A DNA stretch of 60,000 nt, taken from positions 429,424 through 489,423 of the forward strand of contig JBBHKE010003190.1 of assembly GCA_037447655.1 (NCBI GenBank), given 5' to 3'. Each line of letters begins with the position of its first letter. The first letter of the stretch is position 1. The stretch is from Zygnema cylindricum (lineage: Eukaryota; Streptophyta; Zygnematophyceae; Zygnematales; Zygnemataceae). The notes under the pieces were generated by a model. It did not search any database and was not told where the DNA came from. It saw only the letters and a program-made list of their open reading frames with translations. Below are positions 10,752 to 20,600 of the stretch, piece by piece. Made by a program: the position numbers and the translations under genes.

Positions 10752-12028
10752 TGTTGTTTTGAAAATTCAGTTTAGTGAGTGCGTATCGTTTCGTGCATAT
10801 AAAATGTTTCGTGGTTACAGTACGAGATTCTAATGCTATCTTGATTTAATGTGGAGGTTCGAATAGATCTGCAAATTGGGGGAGCAACGGTACTAATTGC
10901 TTGGGATGTACGAAATTATTTGAATCAGTGGTAACGTAAGACGAAGCGGTGGAGACGGGTGAACAAAAGGGGAGAAGGGAGAAATGTAAACTTAGTGGCT
11001 GAGAGAGTCTAAAGGTTTGGGGGAGTGTTGGTTTCTTGAAACCTTTAGTCCTCTGTGTATCACATTGCTATGCTGCCATGCTACGCTGGTCACATCGCAG
11101 TCATAGCAACTTGCGTACTAGGTACTAAGTTTATTGGAACGTACGGAATTGGATTTCAAGTGACGCGAAGAAACGTAGACGAAAGTGCGGAATGTGTTGG
11201 AGAAATGAACGGCGGATCGCGAAGCGATCCGATGATTAATATTCGAAATGATTTGAATTGTACGTCGGCCGTACGAAACATAATGCGGCGGTCAAACATG
11301 TGATGAATTGGACGCCACCGGAGCTACGGACGGCTGTGCCGTCAGTTTGGTGAGGGACGGGAAATCGCGTCCATCACATGATATTTATTTTGGACGGTCC
11401 CGATTCGTTTGACGGAATTTGTAAGACTTGTAAATATTTAACAATGTTTGTCCCGTGTATTAATTATTACTGTAGCTCTCAGGTACACTCACATTAATAG
11501 AGGTAGTCGATTGATTACGTACGGCTGGTATGCCTCCGTACAGTTAGTAGTAAGCTGTAGTATATATTTGTAGGACTTAGTCATTTCTAGACTTAGGAAC
11601 TTTTTGGACAGAAACTGTTTCTGCTCCTTTTTGGGATTTTCATCTGACAATTGCTCTCAGTTTTATTGGCAGAATTATCTGAAATTTTGCATGTGTGTTC
11701 CTCTTTGTATTGGCAATATTGTGGCGAATTTGCAGACCTATTTTGTGTCTGGTTTGCTTGGGGCTTCATTGTGAAGTTGGTCATATTTATCAAAGTTCTG
11801 GCAGGCTGTTTTTCTGCAACTTTGACTGAGTGTTGTGATTATTCGGTTTGGTATTATTATATGAAATTTGGTGGGAATACTTAGTGGACTAGGAACTATC
11901 TGGTTGAGTAGTTTCAGCTTGGTTTGGTTATTCTGTAGAATTCTGAGTGGAATCAAAGGAGGCTGTTTTGGGGTAGTCTGTGGTGCTTCCGAGGGTACAT
12001 TCATGGCTGAAAAGGGCTATGAACAACA
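10752..12028 (+). repeat. 5' LTR of family-C element
   Basis: Begins TGTTGTTTTGAAAATTCAG and ends TATGAACAACA. A TATA-like TAGTATATATTTG at about 11558 is followed by GGACTTAG. A short hairpin CGGATCG/CGATCCG lies at about 11213. The last 26 bp (12003-12028) are the start of gag. The open stretch 11055-11303 is repeated identically in the 3' LTR and shows no domain; I do not call it a gene. Confidence 0.93.
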
Positions 12029-13343
12029 GGTTATGGGCCCACAACCATGGCTACCCATTTTGGATGAATCAATTTTACCCATATTTGATGGATCTAAATA
12101 TTACTATTGGAGGAGTATTATGGAGAGCTACTTCAAGTCGAGGAAGTTAATGGATGTGGTGGATGGGACATGTGGAGAATCATCGATTGGATGGGAGGAG
12201 AAGAATATTGACTGTTTGTTGACTATCAAGCTATCGTTGTACGAGGAACTTGTAATGACTTACCTTAGTTTAGAAAGTGCAGCTGAATTATGGAAGTGTT
12301 TAGAACGTGCATATCAAAAGACTTTTGTGTATCACTGGATGATTAGTGTCACAAAAATAACTGAGTATAAGTATGATGGAGGTAGTATGTTGAATTATTG
12401 TATTGGGATACAAATACTATTTGCAAAAAATGATATTGCAGGAGGAAACTTCAACAATGCTCAAAAGGCTTTTCTGTTAATGAAAGGATTACCAAAGGAA
12501 TATAGGTGTGCTTTGGATAGATTAAGACAAGTTGATAAAAAGGATTGGAACTTACTTTTAGCAATCAGGTGTGTTTTAGAGGAAGAGGCTAATAATGAGG
12601 CTTTAAAGAATAGGGAGAGTTGTCAAGGTGTCAGATCATAGTTTCAGAGAAATAAGAAAAATTGTCGGGTAGAAAACTGTTTTTACTGTAATGATGTAGG
12701 GCATACTTTTAGGGTATGTCCGCTATATAAAAGTGCATGTGTCGCAGGAACTCTCAGGAATGGATGGGATGATAATCGAGTTCGACCCCCTAAACAAATG
12801 GCTACACTTCCCACCGAAGAATTTGTATACTTGCTGATTGCTACTCTTCGAAGTATGGAACATGAGGAAGGGCAAGGAGAAATTGTTCTCACCGGAAATG
12901 GAATGGGGAAAAAGGTGACAGGAAAAGATTCAGTTTGTGTCATTTTTTCAAACAACAGATTGGTGAGTGATGAAAATGTGTAAGAGGAAGAGGTTATTGA
13001 AGTTAGAATACTAGTAGGAGGTGAAGGGGATTTGGAAGTTAAAACTGAAAATAATTTGCAGGAGGAAATTAATACACTCAGAGAAAAAGAGAGGAAAGGT
13101 GTTCAAGAAAGTGGAGTTAGTGAAGAAGTTTATAATACGGAAGAAGAAGGAGAGAGGAAAAGTGTTCAGAAAATTGGAGTACGCGAAGAAGTTTATAATG
13201 CGGAAGAAGGAAATAAAATTGCGAAAATAAGAGGAACATCAAAATTCAATAAGAAAACGAAGAAAAGAAGTAGAATTCAACGGATTAACAGTAAAAGGAA
13301 ACGTATTCCGAAAGTGGTTAAAAGAAGACGGCGTGAAAAGTAA
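12003..13343 (+). pseudogene. Gag of family-C element with charged C-terminal extension
   Basis: One frame of 447 codons, interrupted only by TAG at 12639-12641 and TAA at 12981-12983. The start ATG (MAEKGYEQQ) is inside the LTR; an in-frame upstream ATG at 11868 is less likely. Residues 9-13 (QVMGP) are read from the primer-binding site. Residues 14-212 form a copia-type capsid region (SKYYYW, LMKGLPKEY, EEEANNEAL). A nucleocapsid zinc knuckle CFYCNDVGHTFRVC (C226, C229, H234, C239) lies just after the first stop. The tail from 12984 holds two related blocks (GVSEEVYNTEEEGERK and GVREEVYNAEEG) and a Lys/Arg-rich end (KKTKKRSRIQ, VVKRRRREK). I recognise no family for the tail. Whether the stops are read through is unknown. 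Confidence 0.8.
12029..12042 (+). other. Primer-binding site, half-tRNA type (family C)
   Basis: GGTTATGGGCCCAC begins at the first base after the LTR. All 14 bases are complementary to the anticodon loop and 5' stem of plant initiator-Met tRNA; the fly tRNA would require G at position 14. It lies inside the gag frame. Confidence 0.8.
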
Positions 13344-13544
13344 CTTTAACGAAGTGACTACCATTAACCTCCAATGATATTCGTGGAAATTTAAATTTTG
13401 AGATCATTCTAAAATTGATTGAAAAATAGAGTTTTTATTTTGAAGACCTAAAAAGAGTCAGCGGAAGCAATGGTGTGTCTAGGAAGGACGAATTTTGGAA
13501 GAGATGGCCGCAAGGAGCTGGAGCAGTGTAGGCGTTGAGCACAT
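13344..13544 (+). other. Noncoding part of family-C internal region
   Basis: Between the charged tail and the minisatellite. AT-rich; no reading frame or motif recognised. Confidence 0.5.
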
Positions 13545-13757
13545 CTTGCAGCGCTGCTATGCTGCTCTGAGGCGTTGCTATGTTGCTATGCTGATATATT
13601 GCTATACAGCTATACTGCTATGTTGCTATGCTGCTATGCTTCTATGCTGCTATGCTGCTATGCTGCTATGCTGCTATGCTCCTATGCTTCTATGTTGCTA
13701 TGCTGCTATGCTGCAATGCAGCTATGTTGCTATGTTGCTATGCTGCTATGCTGCCTT
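13545..13757 (+). repeat. 8-bp minisatellite (CTATGCTG)n
   Basis: About 25 copies of an 8-bp unit CTATGCTG with sporadic variants (TTATGC, CAATGC). Because 8 is not a multiple of 3, all three plus frames stay open and give Cys/Leu/Tyr/Ala-rich repeats (LLCCYAAM). This is a by-product of the repeat, not a gene. The same GCTATGCTGC wording recurs at the start of the family-C LTR and before the family-B 3' LTR (about 31205). Confidence 0.9.
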
Positions 13758-13762
13758 TATCT

Positions 13763-13945
13763 AACATCGCAATCATAGCAGCTACCATGCGATTAATTTA
13801 TTCCGGATGCACAAAATTAATTTTTTGGGGGAGTATTGTTTTTGAAAAAGTTAGTTTCGCAGTTGCGCTGCTTTAACCTCGCTATCATAGCGGTTAATAT
13901 GCTCTTATTTTATTTCGGATGTACGAAACTAAATTTTCGGGGGAG
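13763..13945 (+). repeat. Polypurine tract, duplicated with 112-bp offset
   Basis: The functional tract is TTTTCGGGGGAG, ending at 13945 directly before the 3' LTR. A second copy TTTTTGGGGGAG ends at 13833 and is followed by TATTGTTTTTGAAAAAGTTAG, a relic of an LTR start. The surrounding sequence (CGGATG-ACAAAATTAA type, CATAGC motifs) is repeated with offset 112. Confidence 0.7.
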
Positions 13946-15222
13946 TGTTGTTTTGAAAATTCAGTTTAGTGAGTGCGTATCGTTTCGTGCATATAAAATG
14001 TTTCGTGGTTACAGTACGAGATTCTAATGCTATCTTGATTTAATGTGGAGGTTCGAATAGATCTGCAAATTGGGGGAGCAACGGTACTAATTGCTTGGGA
14101 TGTACGAAATTATTTGAATCAGTGGTAACGTAAGACGAAGCGGTGGAGACGGGTGAACAAAAGGGGAGAAGGGAGAAATGTAAACTTAGTGGCTGAGAGA
14201 GTCTAAAGGTTTGGGGGAGTGTTGGTTTCTTGAAACCTTTAGTCCTCTGTGTATCACATTGCTATGCTGCCATGCTACGCTGGTCACATCGCAGTCATAG
14301 CAACTTGCGTACTAGGTACTAAGTTTATTGGAACGTACGGAATTGGATTTCAAGTGACGCGAAGAAACGTAGACGAAAGTGCGGAATGTGTTGGAGAAAT
14401 GAACGGCGGATCGCGAAGCGATCCGATGATTAATATTCGAAATGATTTGAATTGTACGTCGGCCGTACGAAACATAATGCGGCGGTCAAACATGTGATGA
14501 ATTGGACGCCACCGGAGCTACGGACGGCTGTGCCGTCAGTTTGGTGAGGGACGGGAAATCGCGTCCATCACATGATATTTATTTTGGACGGTCCCGATTC
14601 GTTTGACGGAATTTGTAAGACTTGTAAATATTTAACAATGTTTGTCCCGTGTATTAATTATTACTGTAGCTCTCAAGTACACTCACATTAATAGAGGTAG
14701 TCGATTGATTACGTACGGCTGGTATGCCTCCGTACAGTTAGTAGTAAGCTGTAGTATATATTTGTAGGACTTAGTCATTTCTAGACTTAGGAACTTTTTG
14801 GACAGAAACTGTTTCTGCTCCTTTTTGGGATTTTCATCTGAGAATTGCTCTCAGTTTTATTGGCAGAATTATCTGAAATTTTGCATGTGTGTTCCTCTTT
14901 GTATTGGCGATATTGTGGCGAATTTGCAGACCTATTTTGTGTCTGGTTTGCTTGGGGCTTCATTGTGAAGTTGGTCATATTTATCAAAGTTCTGGCAGGC
15001 TGTTTTTCTGCAACTTTGACTGAGTGTTGTGATTATTCGGTTTGGTATTATTATATGAAATTTGGTGGGAATACTTAGTGGACTAGGAACTATCTGGTTG
15101 AGTAGTTTCAGCTTGGTTTGGTTATTCTGTAGAATTCTGAGTGGAATCAAAGGAGGCTGTTTTGGGGTAGTCTGTGGTGCTTCCGAGGGTACATTCATGG
15201 CTGAAAAGGGCTATGAACAACA
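13946..15222 (+). repeat. 3' LTR of family-C element
   Basis: 1277 bp, the same length as the 5' LTR and almost identical (differences noted at 14672, 14842 and 14909). It ends TATGAACAACA, followed by target duplication GTTAA and satellite. Confidence 0.93.
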
Positions 15223-15307
15223 GTTAACACCAAATGTTACCTAACTTACACAAACGTTTAACGCTCACAAAAATTGTTACATAACTCTTACACAAACTGT
15301 TAGCACT
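15223..15307 (+). repeat. Satellite remnant between two insertions
   Basis: Two 40-bp monomers (GCGCTAAC-related, diverged) caught between the family-C and family-B elements. Joining 10751 to 15228 and 15307 to 32040 restores regular monomers. Confidence 0.9.
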
Positions 15308-15999
15308 TGTTGTCTTTTGGAAAGCTTTTAGTCTTAGAGCAGCGCATCAGCGCAACTGCTACACAGACATAGCAGCGCAGCTACTATACAAACAAAGCAG
15401 CGCAGCAGCGAATCTGCAACACAGACAAGACAACGCAACCACGATTATATTTGATATGGTCCGTACGGACAACGCAGCGGCTGATATTCTTAATGTGATT
15501 CTATACAGAACAGAGCAACTGCGATAGATACGATTCTAGTCAACGTAGTGGGTAACTTAGTGGTAGCTTAGTGATAGCTCAATGGTAGCTTAGTGATAGC
15601 TTAGTGGTAGCTTGACAGATTAGTGGTAGCTTGGTGGTTTGATGTACCTCTCAAGTACACTGGCATTGCCAGTTTAACACAAGTATAAGACTTAGGACTC
15701 AGAACATATTATGTATCCAGACTTCCAAGTAGTAAACCTGCAAACAGTTTTTGGGAAAATTATGAGTATTATATCTTGAGTGTTGTCGAGTTAATTGTGC
15801 TGAAACTTTGGGAGTTGTCATTGTTTACGGTACTCTTTATTCTGATAGAGTTTTGTGAGGTTTGGATGCTTGTATAAGAATTGGTGAGCACTTGAGAACA
15901 GCTGTTTGGTAGGATTCTTGATAGCTTCTGAGAGTGTATCATGTCTACTCCTACTACTACTGCTGCTCCTCCATCTGCACCAGTGGTCTTAGAACAACA
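15308..15999 (+). repeat. 5' LTR, family B
   Basis: 692 bp, TGTTGTCTTTTGG to AGAACAACA. It contains GCAGCGCAGC-rich U3 repeats, an 11-12-bp minisatellite TAGCTTAGTGG/A (about 15540-15640) and TATAAGACTTAGGACTC. The gag ATG is at 15941, 59 bp before the end. It is more diverged from its 3' partner than the family-C pair is, so this insertion is older. Confidence 0.88.
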
Positions 16000-16897
16000 G
16001 GTTATGTGCCTGTCATCAAGAATTTATATCTTTTCCGGGGATAAGTATGTTTACTGGGTAGATATGGTGGAGACACATTTTGAGAATGTCAATCTTTTCG
16101 ATATATTAGATGGTTCACTGGATGAATCTGATCCGTCATGGTCTAAGAAAAATACGCAAGCTCGTTCTTTTCTGAAATTTTGTATATCTGAGTACTTAGC
16201 TATGTCTCGGATAAAAATGAAAAAAACAATTGATATCTGGAAATCACTTAAAAGTGATTATGAAAAGGCTATTGTCCAGGATGAGCTTCTATTAGCTGGA
16301 AAAATTTGGGACTATAAGTAAACTGGCGGTACAATGGCTGAATATTCTAACAAATTTCGTATCCTTGTAGATGCACATGGTTGTGCACGTGGGGTGTTTC
16401 ATCCGTTTCAACAGGCAGCATTGCTCATGAGGGGTCTCCCTCGTAATATGAAAGGAGCATCTGACATGCTCAAATAGAAAGATAAAGCTAGCTGGACTTT
16501 ACAGTTAGCCATCAATATTTTCCTAGAGGAGGAAGCTACACCTAATATTCTCAATGTTGAGCAAGTAGAGGCTTTTAATTCAGACTTCGGAAGGAAAGGT
16601 CAGTTTAATCAACAATGTAATCAGTTTAACCAGTTCAGAAAGTTTCAACACGGTGGACATAGACAATCCAACAATGCATGTTTTTATTGTAGTGAGAGAG
16701 GTCATGGATACAAATTCTGTCCTAAACTTAAACAAGCTAACGATACAGGTTTATATAGGCCGGGATGGCAACAAAGTCAGTTTTACAAAAGCTTCACGAG
16801 GCCTACACCTCGTGGAAATGAAATGTTTTCACCTTCTTCATCACTCTAGGACGAGACTCTGACATTTTCTGAGGAGGACGACACAGATCTATTCGCT
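15941..16897 (+). pseudogene. Family-B Gag, interrupted copy
   Basis: Starts inside the LTR with MSTPTTTAAPPSAPVVLEQQ, then VMCLSS through the primer-binding site, and follows the same frame as the better copy at 52784. The capsid region is intact up to a TAA at 16319-16321. Further stops are TAG at 16475 and TAG at 16847. The zinc knuckle CFYCSERGHGYKFC is preserved at 16679-16720 (CX2CX4HX4C). It continues into the protease without a frame change. Not functional as it stands. Confidence 0.85.
16000..16012 (+). other. Primer-binding site (family B)
   Basis: GGTTATGTGCCTG directly after the LTR. The first 11 bases match the half-tRNA initiator-Met site except T at position 8. The intact family-B copy reads CGTTATGGGCC. 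Confidence 0.7.
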
Positions 16898-18398
16898 ATG
16901 GCGGCAGCAATGGAGGGCGCGAAGGACCCTAGATGGATAATGGATACGAGAGCATCAGCCCACATGTGTTGGAACAAGGCCATCTTCAAAAATCTGAAAG
17001 CAACGCCGGAGAAAAATATTTATTATGCTTGTGGAATGAGTGTCCAAACTCGTACTATGGGTGATGTGTCCTTGGTAGTTGATGCTGAAGAAAAAACAAT
17101 TGAAAGGACTCTTCACAATGTCTTATTTGTGCCTGACTTTAAGAAAATCCCTTTTCTACGTCGTTGGTAGAGAGTAATGGCTTTGAGGTTAATTTGAAAA
17201 ATGGTCGGCAGGTTGTTAGCAAAAATGGCAAGGTTGCGGTTACAGGTACTAGAGATAGAAGCAAGATGTATCGCATGGATATAGCTAATATCAAGGAAAA
17301 TGATGTTTTGTACTCTGGTGTTTTGCACTCAGATGAGTTGTGGCATAAAAGATTAGGCCATGTAAACTATGATAGTTTGAGGAAAATGGTCCTTGCTGGA
17401 AAAATAGAGGGTGTATCAATCACAGATGAGCCGGTCAAAACTCTTGATGGTTGCGCTTTAGGAAAAATCCACTGATTGCCATTTCCTAAAGAGTCTGAGC
17501 ATCAATCAACGAAACTGTTGCAACAAATTCATTCGGATGTTTTTGGTCCTGCGGAAGTTCCATCTGCCGGGGGGATGAAATATATGGTCACCTTCACAGA
17601 TGATTTCTCCAGGTTTACAAAAGTTTACTTCATGAAGGAGAAGAGTGAAGTGTTTGGTCACTTTAAACAGAATAAAACATGGGTTGAAAAACTTCATAAT
17701 TCATCTATTTTGCAGCTCAGATCAGACAATGGTGGTGAATATACATCGAAAGAATTTGAAACCTTTTTACTCGAGGAAGGAATTAGTCATCTTTTGACTG
17801 TTCCATATTCAAAGGAACAAAATGGGGTGTCGGAGAGACTAAATAGGATTCTCACGGAGAGCTCTAGGTCGATGCTCGTAGATAAAAATGTGGATCCGAA
17901 ATTCTGGGTTGAGGCTCTAAATTGTGCAGTTTATATTAAGAATAGGATAGGATCCAGATCGGTAAACACTACTCCTTACGAGATTTGGACAGGTAGGAAA
18001 CCAGATGTTAGCCATTTCAAAGTCTTTGGTAGTCAATGCTTTATATTGGATACGTCTAACGATAGATGGAAAATGGAACCGAAGGGACTACCGGTTTTTT
18101 ATTAGGATATGACGATCACTCAAAAGGTTATAGAGTCTTTGTGTTTGAGAGGCAGAAAATAGTTATAGCTCAGAATATTATTGTAAAGGATGAGCTTGAC
18201 TCCATAGATTTATTTAAAATGACATAGCAGCAAAAGCAGCAAAAGGTGCAGGAATATGTGATTTTAGATTGCATGCAAGAAATTGTCCCACAGATGCAAC
18301 ATTCTCCAGTAGTGACTCCGGAGTCAGACTCTCTCCACTACTCCGGAGTCAAACTCTCTCCAAGTTCCTCAACAAGTTCAGTTCCAACCGGAGCAACA
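16898..18398 (+). pseudogene. Family-B protease and integrase, interrupted copy
   Basis: The protease motif reads DTRAS where DTGAS is expected, so the flap/active-site Gly is lost. A 1-bp loss near 17150 shifts frame. The integrase zinc site has WHKRLGH, and its Cys pair is damaged (KTLDGCALGK instead of KTCDSCALGK). A TGA at 17473-17475 interrupts just before the core. The core 17476-18105 keeps HSDVFGP, RSDNGGEYTS and NGVSERLN, the DDE residues. A frameshift near 18095 precedes the C-terminal GYDDHSKGY block. The fragment ends in the linker at 18398, cut by a family-A LTR. Confidence 0.87.
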
Positions 18399-18593
18399 TG
18401 TTGAAATTTATGTATTTTCTAGGTCTATATTGGAAAATTAAATAGAGTAAGTCAGCAAAGGCAACCTGCTTCTCACTCAACTCTCTCCGGTCCCCATACT
18501 TGTTGCAGTCACTGAAGACCAGAGAGAGAGCTAGAGCCATGGCTGTCTAAAGAGGATAGGCTAATTCGTAGTTTGTACCAAAATGGTTGTGAA

Positions 18594-18655
18594 GGTTCCA
18601 GGACTTGATCCCGGGACCTACATCCTATAATAGACGTTAGCTTTAGCCTATGGCT
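18594..18655 (-). repeat. tRNA-like segment inside family-A LTR
   Basis: Minus strand: A-box-like AGGCTAAAGC, then a T-arm-like CCGGGATCAAGTCCTGG (a 5-bp stem with one wobble and a 7-nt loop). The clearest T-arm of the four LTR copies. Confidence 0.5.
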
Positions 18656-19018
18656 TAGAGTAAACGATATCATATATAGGGTACAATAGTTACTTATAAG
18701 CGGACAAGAAGAGAGTTCTAACAAACTAACAAATAACCAAAAACTGCTCTAAACCAGTTTTGAACCATGGTCTGTGGTTATATTTGTAGAGGTAAACCTT
18801 AACCAACAAGGCGTTATCGAAACGATACACGTGACGGGTTTCATAAATATATAAACATTAACGCAACAACTAATTAACAGCAGACTAACCAAAAGGAGCA
18901 ATTCCTGCATGTACGCGAATCTGAACCTTGTAATATATGTTTTGATCGGACGGCCGGCATTATAGCCGCCACGCGAAGTGAGCTTTTGGCGGCATACGGA
19001 GATAGCGTCACGCGGTGA

Positions 19019-19024
19019 CACGTG
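19019..19024. promoter_or_regulatory. G-box in family-A U3
   Basis: CACGTG in GACACGTGGCGCC, equivalent to 1228-1233. Confidence 0.5.
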
Positions 19025-19261
19025 GCGCCACATTATTTGATACCGGAGAAGATGGGAGGAGGAACCATGGCTTCCGATTTCACAGGTGTCACCTTGTAGA
19101 CCTTGTCGTACAATTGTCGTACAATAAGTACATCGCCCATTGTACCTTCTTGTACTATGTAGTGTTCCTATTGGACTAGGGTTTAGTAGTAGGTACTCGT
19201 GAGTAGGCAGACCGAGACTTAGTAATATTTAGGTACCTCTCTCTCTAAGAGAGCTTGTAAC

Positions 19262-19268
19262 TATAAAG
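19262..19268 (+). promoter_or_regulatory. Probable TATA box of family-A LTR
   Basis: TATAAAG about 65 bp upstream of the twin hairpins, aligned with 1482-1488. Confidence 0.5.
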
Positions 19269-19331
19269 GTCATCTTTGACCAGCCATAACTTAATGCTCG
19301 GGTGAGCAAATTCAGTGATTCTTTTTGCTGC

Positions 19332-19366
19332 GGACTCAGGGGAGTCCAATCTACACAAGGGTGTAG
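19332..19366 (+). other. Twin hairpins in LTR leader region
   Basis: First stem GGACTC/GAGTCC, loop AGGG (19332-19347). Second stem CTACAC/GTGTAG, loop AAGG (19351-19366). A further CTTCAC/GTGAAG hairpin lies at 19494-19509. Confidence 0.6.
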
Positions 19367-19636
19367 TCGGTCAGAGTCTTTGCGTGCCAGGGTGGCACTT
19401 ATTCAGTGGGAAAGTCAAATTGGGGAATATTGTCCAAAACATATATTCAAGCTTTGCATTCTGTGGTGGAACTGAGCAAACAGAAGGTCTTCTCTTCACA
19501 GGGGTGAAGGTGTATTGGGGTTCTAATTTTCCAGGGATCATTCATTTGGGTTTATATCAACTTGGAGTCGGCACTATCTATATTAGCTTCTTTTGGATCT
19601 GCGAATGCTGTGGGCAATGGAGCCCATAGAATTTCA

Positions 19637-19915
19637 CGTTGACAACCGTCAGTGTACAGACCGGCGTACGGCTGGCGTAATGTGACGCTGACAACTGTCG
19701 GTGTACAGACCGCCGTACGGCTGGCGTAATGTGACGCTGACAACCGTTGGTGTACAGACCGCCGTACGGTTGGCGTAATGTTACGCTGACAACCGTCAGT
19801 GAACAGACCGCCGTACCGCTAGCGTTGCCTCTGTCGCGGTTCATACAACCGTACTATGGCACAATGTAGCGTTGTCGTGTGTCACGGTACAGACCGATGT
19901 ACGACTGGCACAATG
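19637..19915 (+). repeat. 49-bp tandem repeat, left part
   Basis: Four regular units with exact spacing of 49 bp (anchors GTGTACAGACC at 19652, 19701, 19750, and GTGAACAGACC at 19799), then degenerate units. Each carries GCCGTACGGC, a 10-bp palindrome. Confidence 0.85.
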
Positions 19916-19917
19916 TA

Positions 19918-20449
19918 CACCGCGAATCGTTATTAGTGTCAAATTTTAAATAGTGTTGAAGAAAATTTACCGTAATTGATGCTAATTAAGAATTTGATTT
20001 TTTTTTAGAAAGTGTATTCTCGTTTCGGCTTAATGATAATTTGCGAACAGCAAAAATGGAATATTCGCTGTGCGATTATATACATTACAAAATAGTAGGA
20101 ATCGTACGCCGTCGTGAAAGTTAAATATCCGTATAGGTTATACTAATTTACGTGTCAGATTAATCACGTTTTAATCCTTTTTTTTAGCGCACATTCCTAT
20201 GTGTGAGCGTCTAATTAAATTCATTTTTAGTAAAATTTTCACTTAGAGAGGTACATTTATCTACGGTGTGACATCGACCGTACACCACACTATTTCCATC
20301 TTATTGTAATTTCGTTCTTTGCCCTATTTTGTACGGTACCTTAATTAACGTCAAAGAAAAATTAAAATCATCTAATCCTATTTGAGGAAAAAAATCAAAA
20401 TTTTAAAAACCCAACTTAGTGACTTTGACACTAATAACGATTCGCGTTG
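19918..20449 (+). mobile_element. TA-flanked MITE, 532 bp
   Basis: Inverted termini CACCGCGAATCGTTATTAG (left) and its complement with CAACGCGAATCG (right), matching 22 of 23 bases and flanked by TA (19916-17 and 20450-51). It interrupts a 49-bp repeat array: removing it with one TA rejoins GGCACAATG-TAGCGTTG, a sequence that exists intact at about 19861-19872. No coding capacity. TIR and TA suggest a Tc1/mariner-type non-autonomous element; the superfamily is inferred. Confidence 0.75.
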
Positions 20450-20451
20450 TA

Positions 20452-20600
20452 GCGTTGCCATGGGTCGCGGTACGGACCGCCGTACCACTGGCACAATGAA
20501 GCGTTGCTGTGCGTCGCAATACAGACTGCCGTACGGCCGACACAATCTAAAGTTGCCAACAGTCCCAGTACAGACTACCAGCCGTACCAACCCCTAAAAA
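20452..20600 (+). repeat. 49-bp tandem repeat, right part
   Basis: Three degenerate units (GTACGGACCGCCGTACCACT, CAGACTGCCGTACGG, CAGACTACCAGCCGTACC) in the same orientation as 19637-19915, separated from it by the MITE. Confidence 0.7.

Larger units (their letters stand above)
10752..15222 (+). mobile_element. Complete non-autonomous Gag-only LTR element (family C)
   Basis: A 4471-bp element with two 1277-bp LTRs, an internal region of 1917 bp, primer-binding site, polypurine tract and perfect target duplication GTTAA (10747-10751 and 15223-15227). It inserted inside a satellite palindrome. The LTRs differ at only three positions that I found, so insertion was recent. It codes for Gag plus a charged C-terminal extension and lacks protease, integrase, RT and RNase H. 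This matches the published TR-GAG class. The LTR ends TGTTGT/ACAACA and the primer-binding site match family B, which could supply enzymes. Confidence 0.93.
18399..19636 (+). mobile_element. Family-A LTR nested in family-B element
   Basis: 1238 bp from TGTTGAAATTTATG to ATGGAGCCCATAGAATTTCA. It is homologous to 654-1702: same GTATTTTCTAGGTC block, tRNA-like segment, G-box, TATA box, twin hairpins and 20-bp gag-start end. The 5 bp before it are CAACA; the 5 bp after are CGTTG, so it is not a simple solo LTR, and no primer-binding site follows. One junction has therefore been rearranged. Confidence 0.75.

Noticed and set aside
11055-11303. 82-codon frame present identically at 14249-14497
   Set aside because: It lies in both LTRs of one young element, so identity reflects recent duplication. 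No domain or coding bias is visible.
13495-13876. Cys/Leu/Tyr-rich proteins in three overlapping frames
   Set aside because: An 8-bp repeat keeps all frames open; this is a repeat artefact.
19315-19629. 104-codon frame
   Set aside because: It lies wholly inside a family-A LTR and covers the leader hairpins; the homologous LTRs do not keep it.
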